From: Nesterenkonia halotolerans
GTDB lineage: Bacteria; Actinomycetota; Actinomycetes; Actinomycetales; Micrococcaceae
Direction of reading: 5' to 3'
DNA: 64,000 nt
Assembly (NCBI RefSeq): GCF_014874065.1
Contig: NZ_JADBEE010000001.1
Coordinates: forward strand, 1,798,001-1,862,000
Position 1 is the stretch's first letter. Every line of letters begins with the position of its first letter. The notes under the pieces are model-generated. The model searched no databases, was not told the DNA's origin, and saw only the letters and a list, made by a program, of their open reading frames with translations. Positions 18,270 to 27,138 of this stretch are shown piece by piece. A program made the translations under genes and the position numbers.

Positions 18270-18655
18270 TTTATATGTTATCGGTCACATTAGGTCGGCT
18301 GTCAACCCCCAGGCCCTTTTTCCCTGGAAAGTTATGGGCGGGGCAAAAATACTCGTGCCTTGACTTCGCTCGCCCATCTGCGGTGCGCCGCCATGGCCGC
18401 CTGAGGGCCTTCGCCCCCCCCACCGGTCTGGAGCTCCGCTTATACCCGAGCCACATTCATCGGCGAAAGCTCTCGGGGGCGTTCGGCCTGAGTGACGACA
18501 CACATCCGTGTCCCTCCGCAGGCGAATGCGTAGGGCCCCATGTTGAAGAATGTCTCCGATCTGCGTTTGCAATACCGGTTGAAGAGGCAGCGCGCTCTAG
18601 CGGACGCGCGCATGCGCTTCATGTTGGCCTCGCCCCCTCAATGTCGCTAGGACTT

Positions 18656-19420
18656 CTACGAGGAGACTTGACCAGTCCAGGTTTGCAGCCGTCCGCACAT
18701 GCCCCACAGCCGAGGCTCGGGCTTCGGTTCGCCGCGTATGACCGCCGCCTCGCGAAGGTGTGCGCCGTCCCCGGCGCTCAGCGCGCGGAGCTGCGTCCGA
18801 GTGCGCTCGGTCTCGGCCTCGACATTGTGCTCCCAGATCTGCTGCCAATCCGCCACTCGCGGGCGAATCAGGGCCGCCGCGAGGTCGTGGAAGCGTTGCA
18901 TGGCCACCGGACCCTGGGTCTGGATCCTGGCCAACAGCTGCTCGTAGCCGGTGAGGGCGAGGTCTCGCCGCGCCCGAGCCGCAGCGGCCCGGGTCGCCTC
19001 GTTGCCCTTGGAGGGAAGGGTCACGGCCTCCTGATAGCGCGCCGGGTCCGCGACGACCTCCTCAGGGAAGGTCAGCACCGCGTCGCCCGCCTCGGGGAGA
19101 CCCGCGTTGGACATGATGACCTGCATCTGGAGCTGGTCGTGGTTGACCAGCCTGTGCACCGTGCCCGGGGTGAACCAGAGCAGCGACCCGGCGGCGAGCT
19201 CGTCGACGGCCGAGCCAACAGAACTGATGGTGTGCACCGCGCCTCGGCCGGCCGTGACCACGTAGGCCTCCGTGGAGACGGTGTGCAGATGCGGCGAACC
19301 GCCGTGCAGTCCATCGTGGGTCTCCCAGTCGTACACGCACAGGTGGCTCAGCGAGGTCCCGCCGGGAAACCGCGGCAGCGCCGCGTGTGCTGGCCTCGGG
19401 ATCGGATTCTGAGCCGACAT
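18656..19420 (-). CDS. Cupin-domain protein
   Basis: 254 residues. The N-terminal half has a cupin barrel: 'GGSPHLHTVSTEAYVVTAG' carries the metal-binding His-x-His and Glu, and 'LLWFTPGTVHRLVNHD' carries the second motif His. The C-terminal half is helical and has no recognised family. It overlaps the PmoA-like gene by one base (TGATG) and is the third gene of a Gfo/Idh-PmoA-cupin operon. Possibly a sugar-sensing or isomerising cupin; function unknown. Confidence 0.75.
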   Translation of the reverse strand: MSAQNPIPRPAHAALPRFPGGTSLSHLCVYDWETHDGLHGGSPHLHTVSTEAYVVTAGRGAVHTISSVGSAVDELAAGSLLWFTPGTVHRLVNHDQLQMQVIMSNAGLPEAGDAVLTFPEEVVADPARYQEAVTLPSKGNEATRAAAARARRDLALTGYEQLLARIQTQGPVAMQRFHDLAAALIRPRVADWQQIWEHNVEAETERTRTQLRALSAGDGAHLREAAVIRGEPKPEPRLWGMCGRLQTWTGQVSS

Positions 19421-20397
19421 CAGAGGGTGAACTCCTGCCCGATCCGCATCCGCTCCTCAGGTTCCAGAACCCGGGCGATGAACAGGAAACGGTGCTGCAG
19501 ACGCAGGGTGGATCCGGCCGAAAGATGGATCTCTTCGTCGAAAGCGGGAGACTGGCTGGCCACGGCGAAGATCGAGCTCCGGGTGAACCACTTGATCGGC
19601 GGTAGCGCGGTTCCGGGGCATTCCGAGGTGCCCGCGAAGGCCATGATGGTGCCGCCTCCGTCGAGGCCATCGTGCTCCGAGGAGAAGGCAACCCAGTCCG
19701 CCGTTTGGCCCATGGTGTTCTCGTCGCCCTGAGCCCCGGCCGAGTTGACCACCTGGCAGCCGGTCCAGGACCGAGGGCCGCGCCAGAACCACCCGGTGTA
19801 ACCCGCATTGGGGCGTCCTGCAGTGGTCGGGCTGCCCAGGGGCAGGGTGGCCCCGGAGACGTTGGTGAGCTCCGTGGTGAGGTCGATGGCCCAGATGCCT
19901 CGCTTCACGTCCAGAGAGTGCACGCGCTGGACACGATGTTCGTCGATCCAGTGTTCCTCGCGGGAGGTAATCCATTCCAGTGTCTCGTCGAAGGTGACCG
20001 CGTCGCCACCGCTGGGCGTGACGTTGAACCCGGTGTGGACCATGCGTCCCAGGTTGCCGCGCATCTTGTAGCCGTCATCGGCGGCGAAGGTGGGCCCGCC
20101 CCAGAAGTTCTGGTCCGCCACATGGGACCAGGTGAACTGCAGCCCGGTGTGCCACCGGTGATCCCAGGGGCGGCGGACGGAGGCCTCTCCGCCGTCGAGG
20201 AACCGCAGCGGATACAGGTAGGGCTTGGGCGCTTCCTCCTGCGGGGAGTCCGAGTGCGTGACGTAGCGCAGGATCTCGGTGCCCGCGGCGGTCACCGCGA
20301 TCTCCTTCTCTCCGGCGGTGACCTCGAATCGTGCGGGGCCGGTTTCGCTCTCGGCCGCGGGGCCGGTGGCGGCCAGCGTGCTCTGCTCGGTGCGCAT
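19420..20397 (-). CDS. PmoA-like protein (DUF6807 family)
   Basis: 325 residues from ATG 20397; an upstream ATG at 20433 would overlap the preceding gene. Recognisable PmoA-family blocks are 'KPYLYPLRFLDG', 'RPWDHRWHTGLQFTW', 'NFWGGPTF' and 'AGYTGWFWRGPR'. Despite the name, this family is usually found with sugar dehydrogenases and is not methane monooxygenase. It sits between a Gfo/Idh gene and a cupin gene, so it probably takes part in processing a modified sugar. Cytosolic, no signal peptide. Confidence 0.75.
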   Translation of the reverse strand: MRTEQSTLAATGPAAESETGPARFEVTAGEKEIAVTAAGTEILRYVTHSDSPQEEAPKPYLYPLRFLDGGEASVRRPWDHRWHTGLQFTWSHVADQNFWGGPTFAADDGYKMRGNLGRMVHTGFNVTPSGGDAVTFDETLEWITSREEHWIDEHRVQRVHSLDVKRGIWAIDLTTELTNVSGATLPLGSPTTAGRPNAGYTGWFWRGPRSWTGCQVVNSAGAQGDENTMGQTADWVAFSSEHDGLDGGGTIMAFAGTSECPGTALPPIKWFTRSSIFAVASQSPAFDEEIHLSAGSTLRLQHRFLFIARVLEPEERMRIGQEFTL

Positions 20398-20401
20398 CGG
20401 G

Positions 20402-21520
20402 TCAGCTCTGCTTTCCGTAGATATAGGACTCATCGTGCATCCCGGTGTAGTAGGTGCCGTCCTGACGCATCTCGGAGCGTCTCACCGGCTGCCCGGTCTC
20501 GGCGGACTGATACAGCGCCGCGATGAACTCCAGGGTGCGGCGTCCTTCTTCCCCGGAGGCGCGCGGGCGCTCCTTGGCCTCCATCGCGTCGAGGAGCTCG
20601 GACAGCTGCTGCCGGTGCGATGAAGGCACGTTCTCCTGCGGGGACCAGGAGTCCACCGTGGCCAGATCCTCGGCTGCGTGCGGTGCCGGGGTCCAGGTCC
20701 AGGAGCTGTTGTCATAGCCGTAGAGGTGCTCCACCTCCACAGTGGCGTCCTGAAAATCGAAGCGCAGGTAGGAGACCTCGCGGGGGGAGAGCACACTGGT
20801 CACCACCGTGGCGATGGCCCCGCTGGCGAAGCGCACGATGGCGGAGGAGAAGTCCTCGGTCTCCACATCGCGGTCCAGCTTCTCGGCAACAGCGGTGATC
20901 TCTGCCCACTCCCCCAGCACCTCCAGGAGCAGGTCGATCTGGTGGATCCCGTGACCCATCGCCGGTCCGCCGCCCTCGGTGGCCCACCTCCCGCGCCACG
21001 GCACGTCATAGTAAGCGTGCGGGCGATACCAGAGGGTGTTGCACAGCGCGACGAGCGGGCGGCCCAGGGTGGCTTCGGCGACCTGCTTCTTCAGCGTCTT
21101 CGCGCCCGATCCGAAGCGGTGCTGGTAGACGTAGGAGGCGTAGGGACCGCCCTCCACCTCCTCGGCGGCGACCGCGTCGTACTCGGCCAGGGTGAGCACC
21201 GGTGGCTTCTCGCACCAGACCCAGGCACCCGCCCGCAGACCCTGGATGGCCGCGTCCTTGTGCGCCGAGGGCGGGGTGCAGATGATCAGCAGGTCGGGCG
21301 ACTCCGCGTCGAGCAGCTCCTGGGCGGAGGCATACCGGCCGGGGATCTCCCACTCGTCGGCGACCTGACCCACCCGATCGGGGTCCACATCGGCGATGCC
21401 GACGACCTCCACGCGGTCCTGGTGGGCCTTCAGTGTGGGTAGATGGGCGATAGTGGCGATGCCGCCGGCGCCGATGAGCCCCGCTTTGAGGCGGGGCGTG
21501 AATGAATTCGTGGGCTTCAC
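20402..21520 (-). CDS. Gfo/Idh/MocA-family sugar oxidoreductase
   Basis: 372 residues. NAD(P)-binding 'AGLIGAGGIATIAHLP' at about 13, the family 'EKPPVLTLAEYDA' motif at about 100, and a C-terminal alpha/beta domain with 'MGHGIHQIDLLLEVLGEW'. These enzymes oxidise or reduce sugar hydroxyls using NAD(P). First gene of the three-gene operon with PmoA-like and cupin genes, with a sigma70-like promoter at 21604-21633, and divergent from a LacI regulator. Substrate unknown. Confidence 0.88.
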   Translation of the reverse strand: MKPTNSFTPRLKAGLIGAGGIATIAHLPTLKAHQDRVEVVGIADVDPDRVGQVADEWEIPGRYASAQELLDAESPDLLIICTPPSAHKDAAIQGLRAGAWVWCEKPPVLTLAEYDAVAAEEVEGGPYASYVYQHRFGSGAKTLKKQVAEATLGRPLVALCNTLWYRPHAYYDVPWRGRWATEGGGPAMGHGIHQIDLLLEVLGEWAEITAVAEKLDRDVETEDFSSAIVRFASGAIATVVTSVLSPREVSYLRFDFQDATVEVEHLYGYDNSSWTWTPAPHAAEDLATVDSWSPQENVPSSHRQQLSELLDAMEAKERPRASGEEGRRTLEFIAALYQSAETGQPVRRSEMRQDGTYYTGMHDESYIYGKQS

Positions 21521-21603
21521 GAGAAGGTAATCTCCTAAGTTCGGTTCAGCGTCAACGGAAGTTAGCAGGAACGCCTGAGTTATCGATCACTTTGTCATCT
21601 CGT

Positions 21604-21633
21604 AGAGTATGTAGGCATGTAGTCTGCTGTCAA
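21604..21633 (-). promoter_or_regulatory. Sigma70-type promoter of the Gfo/Idh-PmoA-cupin operon
   Basis: On the minus strand a consensus TTGACA (21628-21633) is followed 18 bases later by TACTCT (21604-21609). The region lies in the 179-base divergent gap with the LacI regulator gene, so its operator probably lies here as well. Confidence 0.6.
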
Positions 21634-21699
21634 CAAAAAATGTAGCGTGGATCACGCTTGGTGCTGTTCCCTAGCGAGACACGATGAGGGGAACCGAAA

Positions 21700-22725
21700 G
21701 TGGAAGATATCCAGGAGCCCGCACGAGCTGCCACGATTTATGAGGTGGCGAGGCTGGCCGGTGTTTCGCACCAAACGGTGTCGCGCTATTTGCGCGATCA
21801 CAATCAACTGAAACCTGCGAATAGGGCCCGAGTGAGGGACGCTGTTGAGCAGCTAAATTATCGGCCAAACACGATCGCTCGGTCGATGCGCACTAGGCGC
21901 TCAGGGGTTCTCGCTGTGGTTCTTCCGGCCCAACCCACTGCACTACCCACCCCTACGCTGGCGGGTGCTGCCGATGCTGCACACGCCGCCGGATACGCGG
22001 TTGAGACGGCTGTAGTCGATGGCAATTCCGAAGATCGGGCGGTGCGAGTGATGGAGCTCCTGAATTCAGGGCGTGTCGAAGGCGTCCTGAGTCTCGCAGC
22101 ACTTCCAGCGGGAATTCCTGCGATGAGACCGTCCAGCGCTGCAGCGCTCATGGTCATCGAGGAGTTCGACGACGATCTGCGAAATATCGGACCGCTTACG
22201 GATGCATCTGTCATGGCGGAGATAGTAGAGACTTTGGCGCGATGGGGGCACACTAACTTTCTGCATATCCAAGGCCCTCAAGACTGGTCGTCAGCTCGAG
22301 CTCGCAAACATGTCTTCAACGAGACAATCCAAAGGTTAGGTCTCACCGCAGAAACGTCCAAAGAGGCGGGATGGGACCCCGAGGTTGGCTATCGAACCAT
22401 TCATGGACTCAGCGGCTCTAGTGCTGTGACCGCCGTCATTGCGGCTAATGATTTCGTCGCTGTCGGCGCAATTCGCGCCCTCCACGAACGCGGCTGGCAA
22501 GTGCCCAAGGAGATAAGTGTTGTCGGGTGGGATGACCTTAGAATCGCGCAATACGGAACCCCGTCTCTGTCCACCGTGTCAGTAGATCACCGAGGTCAAG
22601 GGAGCTACGCGATGAACAGGCTGGTCGCATTGCTAGAAAAGCATGATGGAGTATCCGGTGCGCCCATGGCGAATCGGCTTGTTCTACGAGAGACCACAGG
22701 CCCTGCCCCTTTGCAGGAGGCTTGA
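21700..22725 (+). CDS. LacI-family transcriptional regulator
   Basis: 341 residues. The N-terminal LacI HTH at about 11-60 is canonical ('TIYEVARLAGVSHQTVSRYL' then 'LNYRPNTIARSMRTRRSGVL'), with a C-terminal periplasmic-binding-like sensor domain ('IAANDFVAVGAIRALHERGW', 'VVGWDDLRIAQYGTPSLSTV'). Divergent from the Gfo/Idh operon, so it is probably its sugar-responsive repressor. The GH42/lipoprotein pair may be a further target. Confidence 0.92.
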   Translation: MEDIQEPARAATIYEVARLAGVSHQTVSRYLRDHNQLKPANRARVRDAVEQLNYRPNTIARSMRTRRSGVLAVVLPAQPTALPTPTLAGAADAAHAAGYAVETAVVDGNSEDRAVRVMELLNSGRVEGVLSLAALPAGIPAMRPSSAAALMVIEEFDDDLRNIGPLTDASVMAEIVETLARWGHTNFLHIQGPQDWSSARARKHVFNETIQRLGLTAETSKEAGWDPEVGYRTIHGLSGSSAVTAVIAANDFVAVGAIRALHERGWQVPKEISVVGWDDLRIAQYGTPSLSTVSVDHRGQGSYAMNRLVALLEKHDGVSGAPMANRLVLRETTGPAPLQEA

Positions 22726-22727
22726 AG

Positions 22728-23075
22728 CTGACCTGCCCACCGAGGATGATGTGCGCCGACGTCGGCTGAGAGAACGGGTTACCGTAGAGCCCATCTGGGC
22801 CCATCGAGATCAGCGCATCCAAGAGTCCCTGCACGCGAGCGTCATAGGCGTTCTCGTCCTCGTGGGTCAGAGTCAGAGTCAGAGTCAGAGTCCGCAGCGT
22901 GGCCGGCCGGAACTGAATGAACGTGGTCAGATCCGGGATCAGCGCCGGGGTAGTCAGATCTGGGTCGAGAGTGCGGATCGCGTGAGACAAGATCGTGGTC
23001 TCGTGCGGTTCGAGGCTGCGCCGCGCGAACATGGCCACCAGCCCGCTCATCAACGAGAGCTGCTGCGTCCGCCCG
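22728..23075 (-). pseudogene. VirB4/TraC-like conjugation ATPase, central fragment (copy 2)
   Basis: The minus strand reads 'QLSLMSGLVAMFARRSLEPH' and 'ARVQGLLDALISMGPDGLYG', then 'QPTSAHII'. This matches the same region of the 31-32 kb copy, which has 'QLSLMSGLVAMFARRSLEPH' and 'RGLLNALISMGPNGLYG'. It lacks both Walker A and the C-terminal half. Here the stretch before HEDEN is expanded (LTLTLTLT), due to a four-fold TCAGAG repeat. It ends about a dozen codons past the point where copy 1 (12.4 kb) begins. Confidence 0.75.
22867..22890 (+). repeat. Hexamer tandem repeat (TCAGAG)x4
   Basis: Four tandem TCAGAG units inside the ATPase fragment. The homologous position in the 32 kb copy has one unit, so this is an 18-base in-frame expansion adding Leu-Thr pairs on the minus strand. 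Probably replication slippage in a gene no longer under selection. Confidence 0.8.
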
Positions 23076-23275
23076 AGTGGCTGGGGTCGCCTCAGACCCA
23101 TAGCCCGATTACCACCCAGGTCATCCGCAGCGGCGTCACGGCGCTGGTCAAAAAACCAACGGACCTGTCATCGCAGGAGATGGACGAACTCGCCGACGCT
23201 CGGGCCCACTTCGACACCCGAGCGCTGACGGTTCTCCAACACCTTATCCGCGCGGACCCACGAGCCGACGTGGCA

Positions 23276-24553
23276 TTAAAGCAGTTCAGCGCTCATCTCA
23301 GCGACCATCTGTTCGGCCGCTTCCTCGGGCGAAAGCCTTTCAAAGAAGACCTCGAGCTCGTACCGCATGATGATCTCTTGCATTGCACTGAACCCGACAG
23401 GAGGCAGGGGTTCGGCCTCAGTGATTTCACTTTCCATGTCCACCATGATTTCCGATGACAGGAGATCTGCGCCTTCCAGCTCCTCAAAGACCGCTTCTCG
23501 TACTTCGAGATTCGCTGGGAGGCCTCGGTCCACCATGTTCAGTAGGCCCGCCTCCTCGGAGTTCACGAAGAAGTCGATAAACTCCTGAGCTTCCCGTGGG
23601 TGTTCGGTGCTCTCAGCAGCTGAGAGGAACATTGAAGACTTAAACCACATCCCGTTGTCCTCAACGTCGCCTGTCTCGCTGGGCCAACGCAGAGGAACGA
23701 GGTCATCACCAGAAGCATCCCAAAGACCTGGAAGCTGGTTGGTCCACCATGGCCCCAAAGCGGCACGGGCCGTGCCGGTAAGGGACCGATCCGAGGGAGC
23801 TGCCTGGACCTCAGAGAGGACCTCAGCCGGGGGCAGGGAGCCGGCCTTCATGAGATCGAGATACATCTGCAGGTACTCCTGAGCATCACCTGTCTCAAAC
23901 CCCAGCTCGCCGTCTTCGGTACTGAGGTTCTTGCCCTGTTGACGGAGCCAGACCTGGAAGCTCGCAGGCTCGTTGGGGTTTGCCATGCCCCAGGCATCAT
24001 CTACTGAATCACTAATCTCTATGGTGATTTCGCGCAGATCCTCCCAGGTCCAGGTCGTGTCGTCTGGCAACTCTACTTGGGCTTCCTCGAACAGACGGGG
24101 GTTGGCCATCAGGACCTGGGAATTCGTGCCTGTGGTGACACCCATCATCCCGTCCTCGGTCCGTCCGTTCTCAGCGACCGCCGGGTCGAACTCTGAAACA
24201 TCCACCTCCGCAAGATCGAGAAGAGCTCCGCGGTCTGCGTACTCCCGAAGATACTTGTCGTCCATCTGAATTATGTCGGGCGCCTCACCCCCTGCGGTCT
24301 GAGTCGCAATGGTGTCCCAGTGGGCACCGGAGTCGCGGTACTCCCCTTCGATAGTGATGCCAGGGTTCTCGGACTCGAAGATCTCGATGATCTTTTGAGT
24401 CTGCTGGACCCGGTGATCCGACCCCCACCACGCGAATCGAAGGGTTACATCGCCGGTGTCGGAGTCGCCCTCCTCGCCACTCGCCCCGCACCCGGACAGT
24501 GCAAGCACCGCAAGTAATCCCAATGCAGTGCCCTGGCTCTTCGTGATTCTCAT
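23276..24553 (-). CDS. Sugar-binding ABC lipoprotein (family 1), second paralogue
   Basis: 425 residues with signal peptide and lipobox 'LALSGC' (Cys about 23). 'VTLRFAWWGSDHRVQQTQKI', 'APDIIQMDDKYLREYADRG' and the C-terminal region parallel the lipoprotein at 16830-18143. Very acidic. No permease genes are adjacent. Its promoter carries the same 14-base element (24597-24610) as the GntR promoter at 25011-25024. It is therefore probably co-regulated with the sugar-acid module to the right, although family 1 proteins normally bind oligosaccharides. Confidence 0.9.
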   Translation of the reverse strand: MRITKSQGTALGLLAVLALSGCGASGEEGDSDTGDVTLRFAWWGSDHRVQQTQKIIEIFESENPGITIEGEYRDSGAHWDTIATQTAGGEAPDIIQMDDKYLREYADRGALLDLAEVDVSEFDPAVAENGRTEDGMMGVTTGTNSQVLMANPRLFEEAQVELPDDTTWTWEDLREITIEISDSVDDAWGMANPNEPASFQVWLRQQGKNLSTEDGELGFETGDAQEYLQMYLDLMKAGSLPPAEVLSEVQAAPSDRSLTGTARAALGPWWTNQLPGLWDASGDDLVPLRWPSETGDVEDNGMWFKSSMFLSAAESTEHPREAQEFIDFFVNSEEAGLLNMVDRGLPANLEVREAVFEELEGADLLSSEIMVDMESEITEAEPLPPVGFSAMQEIIMRYELEVFFERLSPEEAAEQMVAEMSAELL

Positions 24554-24596
24554 ATCAGTCCCCTTTAGTTGTGATCTGCGTTACACATATATCACG

Positions 24597-24610
24597 CATC
24601 ATATATGAGA
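24597..24610 (-). promoter_or_regulatory. Operator-like element, lipoprotein side
   Basis: CATCATATATGAGA is the exact reverse complement of 25011-25024. It lies 44 bases upstream of the lipoprotein start. Its core ATCATATATGAG is nearly palindromic. Candidate binding site of the GntR regulator encoded at 25031. Confidence 0.65.
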
Positions 24611-25010
24611 CGCCAGACACCCAATTCCGCGGCGTGGGTCGGCATCAGCCATTCCCCGGTATGCGCGAGGTCGCCGGCAAAGACTTTCAAGAGGGGCTGC
24701 TTCTGAAAGTCCGCAGCGCACGAGGCACCGCGCTGGACCTTGTCGTTGGAGAGTCAGGCAATAGAGGGATCCAGAAATATGAGAGACCCGACGCTCGTCC
24801 GATCGACATATCCTGCACGCTGGTCGTTTAACTCATAGCGCCCAGTGGGAGCGACGCGAGTGGATGGATCTGCCTAATGTGCAAGGCGCCGTGACCGACT
24901 GCTAACGCTGACTGTCACTCGGCCGGCGGGGACCCCCATGTCCATCCTGGACCTGGCGCCTGAGTGAAGATTTGTGGGACCTAGAACATGCAAACTTGGA
25001 ATGTGTGGCA

Positions 25011-25024
25011 TCTCATATATGATG
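25011..25024 (+). promoter_or_regulatory. Operator-like element, GntR side
   Basis: TCTCATATATGATG occurs 7 bases before the regulator's ATG at 25031 and is repeated, inverted, at 24597-24610. The position implies autoregulation. The intervening 24611-25010 stretch (about 400 bases) holds only a short frame with no recognised family. Confidence 0.65.
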
Positions 25025-25030
25025 TATCTC

Positions 25031-25684
25031 ATGCCAACCACTGCGTCGATGCCGACTCCACTACCTTCTCGGACTGAGTATGCGCTTGCCTATATCAAGG
25101 GGGCAATCCTCGGTGGACGACTCTCCCAGGGGCAGGCGCTGGTTGAAACGGAAATCGCTTCAGAACTAGGTATTTCTAAGACCCCAGTGCGAGAAGCGCT
25201 CAAGACTCTGGAGAGAAGTGGGCTGGTCATTGTTCGGCCCTACCTAGGCACGCGGGTTCGCGAACTCAATCGAGACGACGCGATCGCGATCTACGAAACT
25301 CGTCTTCTGCTTGAGCCTGAAGCGGTGCGAAGCAGCGTGGGTCGTGGTGTGGATGTCGCTCGTGCGCGTGAGGCTCTTGCTGAAGCGGAGGCAGCGGCGG
25401 ATGCTCCGGCGCGCAGCCTCGCGAACAGAGCCTTCCACGCGAGCCTCTGGGCTAACTGCGGAAACCACGTGATGGTCGACATTCTTGAAGGTCTCAGGGA
25501 CCAAACGGCTCTTGTCACAGTCGCGACGTGGAACCGCGACCCGCGCTGGCGCGATGAGGCGGGACAGCATCTGGAGATCCTCGATGCAGCGCAGCGAGGA
25601 GACGCAGAGACTGCTTCACGAATTACCTACATACATATCAAGAATTTCTTGGACCGCCTTCCTGAGGGAAAGCAAGCCGTCTAG
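25031..25684 (+). CDS. GntR-family regulator with FCD domain
   Basis: 217 residues from ATG 25031; an upstream in-frame start at 24974 would run through the operator. Winged helix at about 15-75 ('GQALVETEIASELGISKTPV' followed by 'REALKTLERSGLVIVRP'). FCD domain at about 85-210 ('IYETRLLLEPEAVRSS', 'NRAFHASLWANCGNH', 'QHLEILDAAQRGD'). It precedes the MFS-DapA-enolase-aldehyde dehydrogenase genes on the same strand and probably controls them and the divergent lipoprotein. Confidence 0.9.
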   Translation: MPTTASMPTPLPSRTEYALAYIKGAILGGRLSQGQALVETEIASELGISKTPVREALKTLERSGLVIVRPYLGTRVRELNRDDAIAIYETRLLLEPEAVRSSVGRGVDVARAREALAEAEAAADAPARSLANRAFHASLWANCGNHVMVDILEGLRDQTALVTVATWNRDPRWRDEAGQHLEILDAAQRGDAETASRITYIHIKNFLDRLPEGKQAV

Positions 25685-25794
25685 AAGGCGGCCCATCACG
25701 CGAGGTGCGGCCCGTTCACCGCCAAGATCCAGGACCGCACCTCGGCTAATTCGCTCCCCACGATGCGGGAAGTGACGCTACTCGAGGAGCAACT

Positions 25795-27138
25795 ATGACT
25801 CATGATACAAGGACGCGCCCGGCGCGCTCCGATGGCGCACGAGTGCGCCGAAGCCGCATGCGATTTTCTATCGTCGCATTCTCCTCCCTGGGGTTGACGA
25901 TCGCGTACCTGGATCGTGCGGCGCTCAGCGTCGCTTTGCCCTTCATGACCGAAGAATTTCATGTCAGCCCGGCAGTCCAGGGCCTCCTGTTGTCATCCTT
26001 CTTCTGGACGTATGCGCTCTTTCAGATTCCCTCGGGCTGGTTGCTTGATAAGTTCGGTCCCCGCCTGATCTACCCGATCGCCGTGGGCTGGTGGTCGATC
26101 TGGACGGCGCTCATGGCCGCGGCCACCGGTGTGACCAGCGTGATCGTATTCAGGCTCGGACTGGGCATCGGCGAAGCGCCGGTCCAGCCAGCGAACATCA
26201 AGGTGGTTTCTCGCTGGTTCCCTCGCAGAGAGCGGGCTTTCGCCTCCAGTCTCTTTGATATGGGCCAACAGATCGGACAAGCACTGTCGATCCCCGTAGT
26301 CACCGCGATCGCTGTTTTCGCGGGCTGGCGCTGGGCCTTCGTCCTCATCGGGCTCGTCGGGTTCCTTTGGGTGATCGGGTGGCTGGCGATCTACCGTGAA
26401 CCCGAGGAGCATAAGCGCGTCAACGCCGAAGAACTGACCTATATCCGATCTGATCAAGCTGAGATGGTCCAACAGCCGGGATCTGCGCCGCGCTGGCGGG
26501 ATTTGTTGACCAACAACCAGACATGGGCCCTCACCTTGGGATACACGTTCCGGTCCCTCGCCGGCGCTTTCTTCCTCACGTGGTACCCGAGCTATCTGCT
26601 CAATGAGCGCGGGTTCAGCGAAGCCGAATTTGGGATGGTCGGGGCGCTGCCGGCACTCGTTGCCGTCGGATCCACCGTCCTAGGCGGCATCGTTTCCGAC
26701 AGACTGTTGGCCGCGAACTTCTCCCCGAACCTCGCCCGCAAGATCCCGATCCTCTCGGGGCTGGTACTTAGCGCTTGCATTGGGTTCAGCCCATTCGTCG
26801 ACAGCAACGCCGTCGTGATGACGATCCTGGTCGTCTCCAGTGCGGCCCACTCATTCGCGGGCGCAGCCATTCTGAGTCTTCCTGCTGAAGTCGCCAAGTC
26901 ACCGGAGCAGGTTGGCTCCCTGGGCGGATTCCAAAACTTCGGATCACAGCTGGGCAACCTCACCAGCCCCATCGCCATCGGCCTCTTCCTGACCTTCTCG
27001 AATGGCTCCTACACCGGACCGATGATCTTCGCAGCACTCAGCTGCCTCATCAGTGCAGCCATATACGGGTTATGGGTCAACATCAAACCCGTCCAGGTCT
27101 ACCAAGCCTCGGAGAACGTCCAGAACGGAGCATCATGA
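25795..27138 (+). CDS. MFS transporter, anion:cation symporter type (sugar acid importer)
   Basis: 447 residues with 12 predicted membrane helices. The N-terminal region 'TIAYLDRAALSVALPFMTEE' and 'SGWLLDKFGPRLIYPIAVGW' are typical of the ACS group that imports hexonates, hexarates and related acids with protons. Followed by catabolic genes with ATGA overlaps, so uptake and breakdown are translationally coupled. The start at 25795 has GAGGAGCAACT upstream. Substrate is probably an aldonate or aldarate. Confidence 0.9.
   Translation: MTHDTRTRPARSDGARVRRSRMRFSIVAFSSLGLTIAYLDRAALSVALPFMTEEFHVSPAVQGLLLSSFFWTYALFQIPSGWLLDKFGPRLIYPIAVGWWSIWTALMAAATGVTSVIVFRLGLGIGEAPVQPANIKVVSRWFPRRERAFASSLFDMGQQIGQALSIPVVTAIAVFAGWRWAFVLIGLVGFLWVIGWLAIYREPEEHKRVNAEELTYIRSDQAEMVQQPGSAPRWRDLLTNNQTWALTLGYTFRSLAGAFFLTWYPSYLLNERGFSEAEFGMVGALPALVAVGSTVLGGIVSDRLLAANFSPNLARKIPILSGLVLSACIGFSPFVDSNAVVMTILVVSSAAHSFAGAAILSLPAEVAKSPEQVGSLGGFQNFGSQLGNLTSPIAIGLFLTFSNGSYTGPMIFAALSCLISAAIYGLWVNIKPVQVYQASENVQNGAS

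Noticed and set aside
22643..23458. Plus-strand frame of 271 residues after lacI
   Set aside because: Mostly antisense to the ATPase fragment and the lipoprotein end. The short part 'VKKPTDLSSQEMDELADARA' (about 23147-23206) looks protein-like but has no start or family.
24571..24831. 86-residue plus-strand frame in the lipoprotein-GntR gap
   Set aside because: It would start inside the lipoprotein promoter, has no ribosome site and has no recognisable family.
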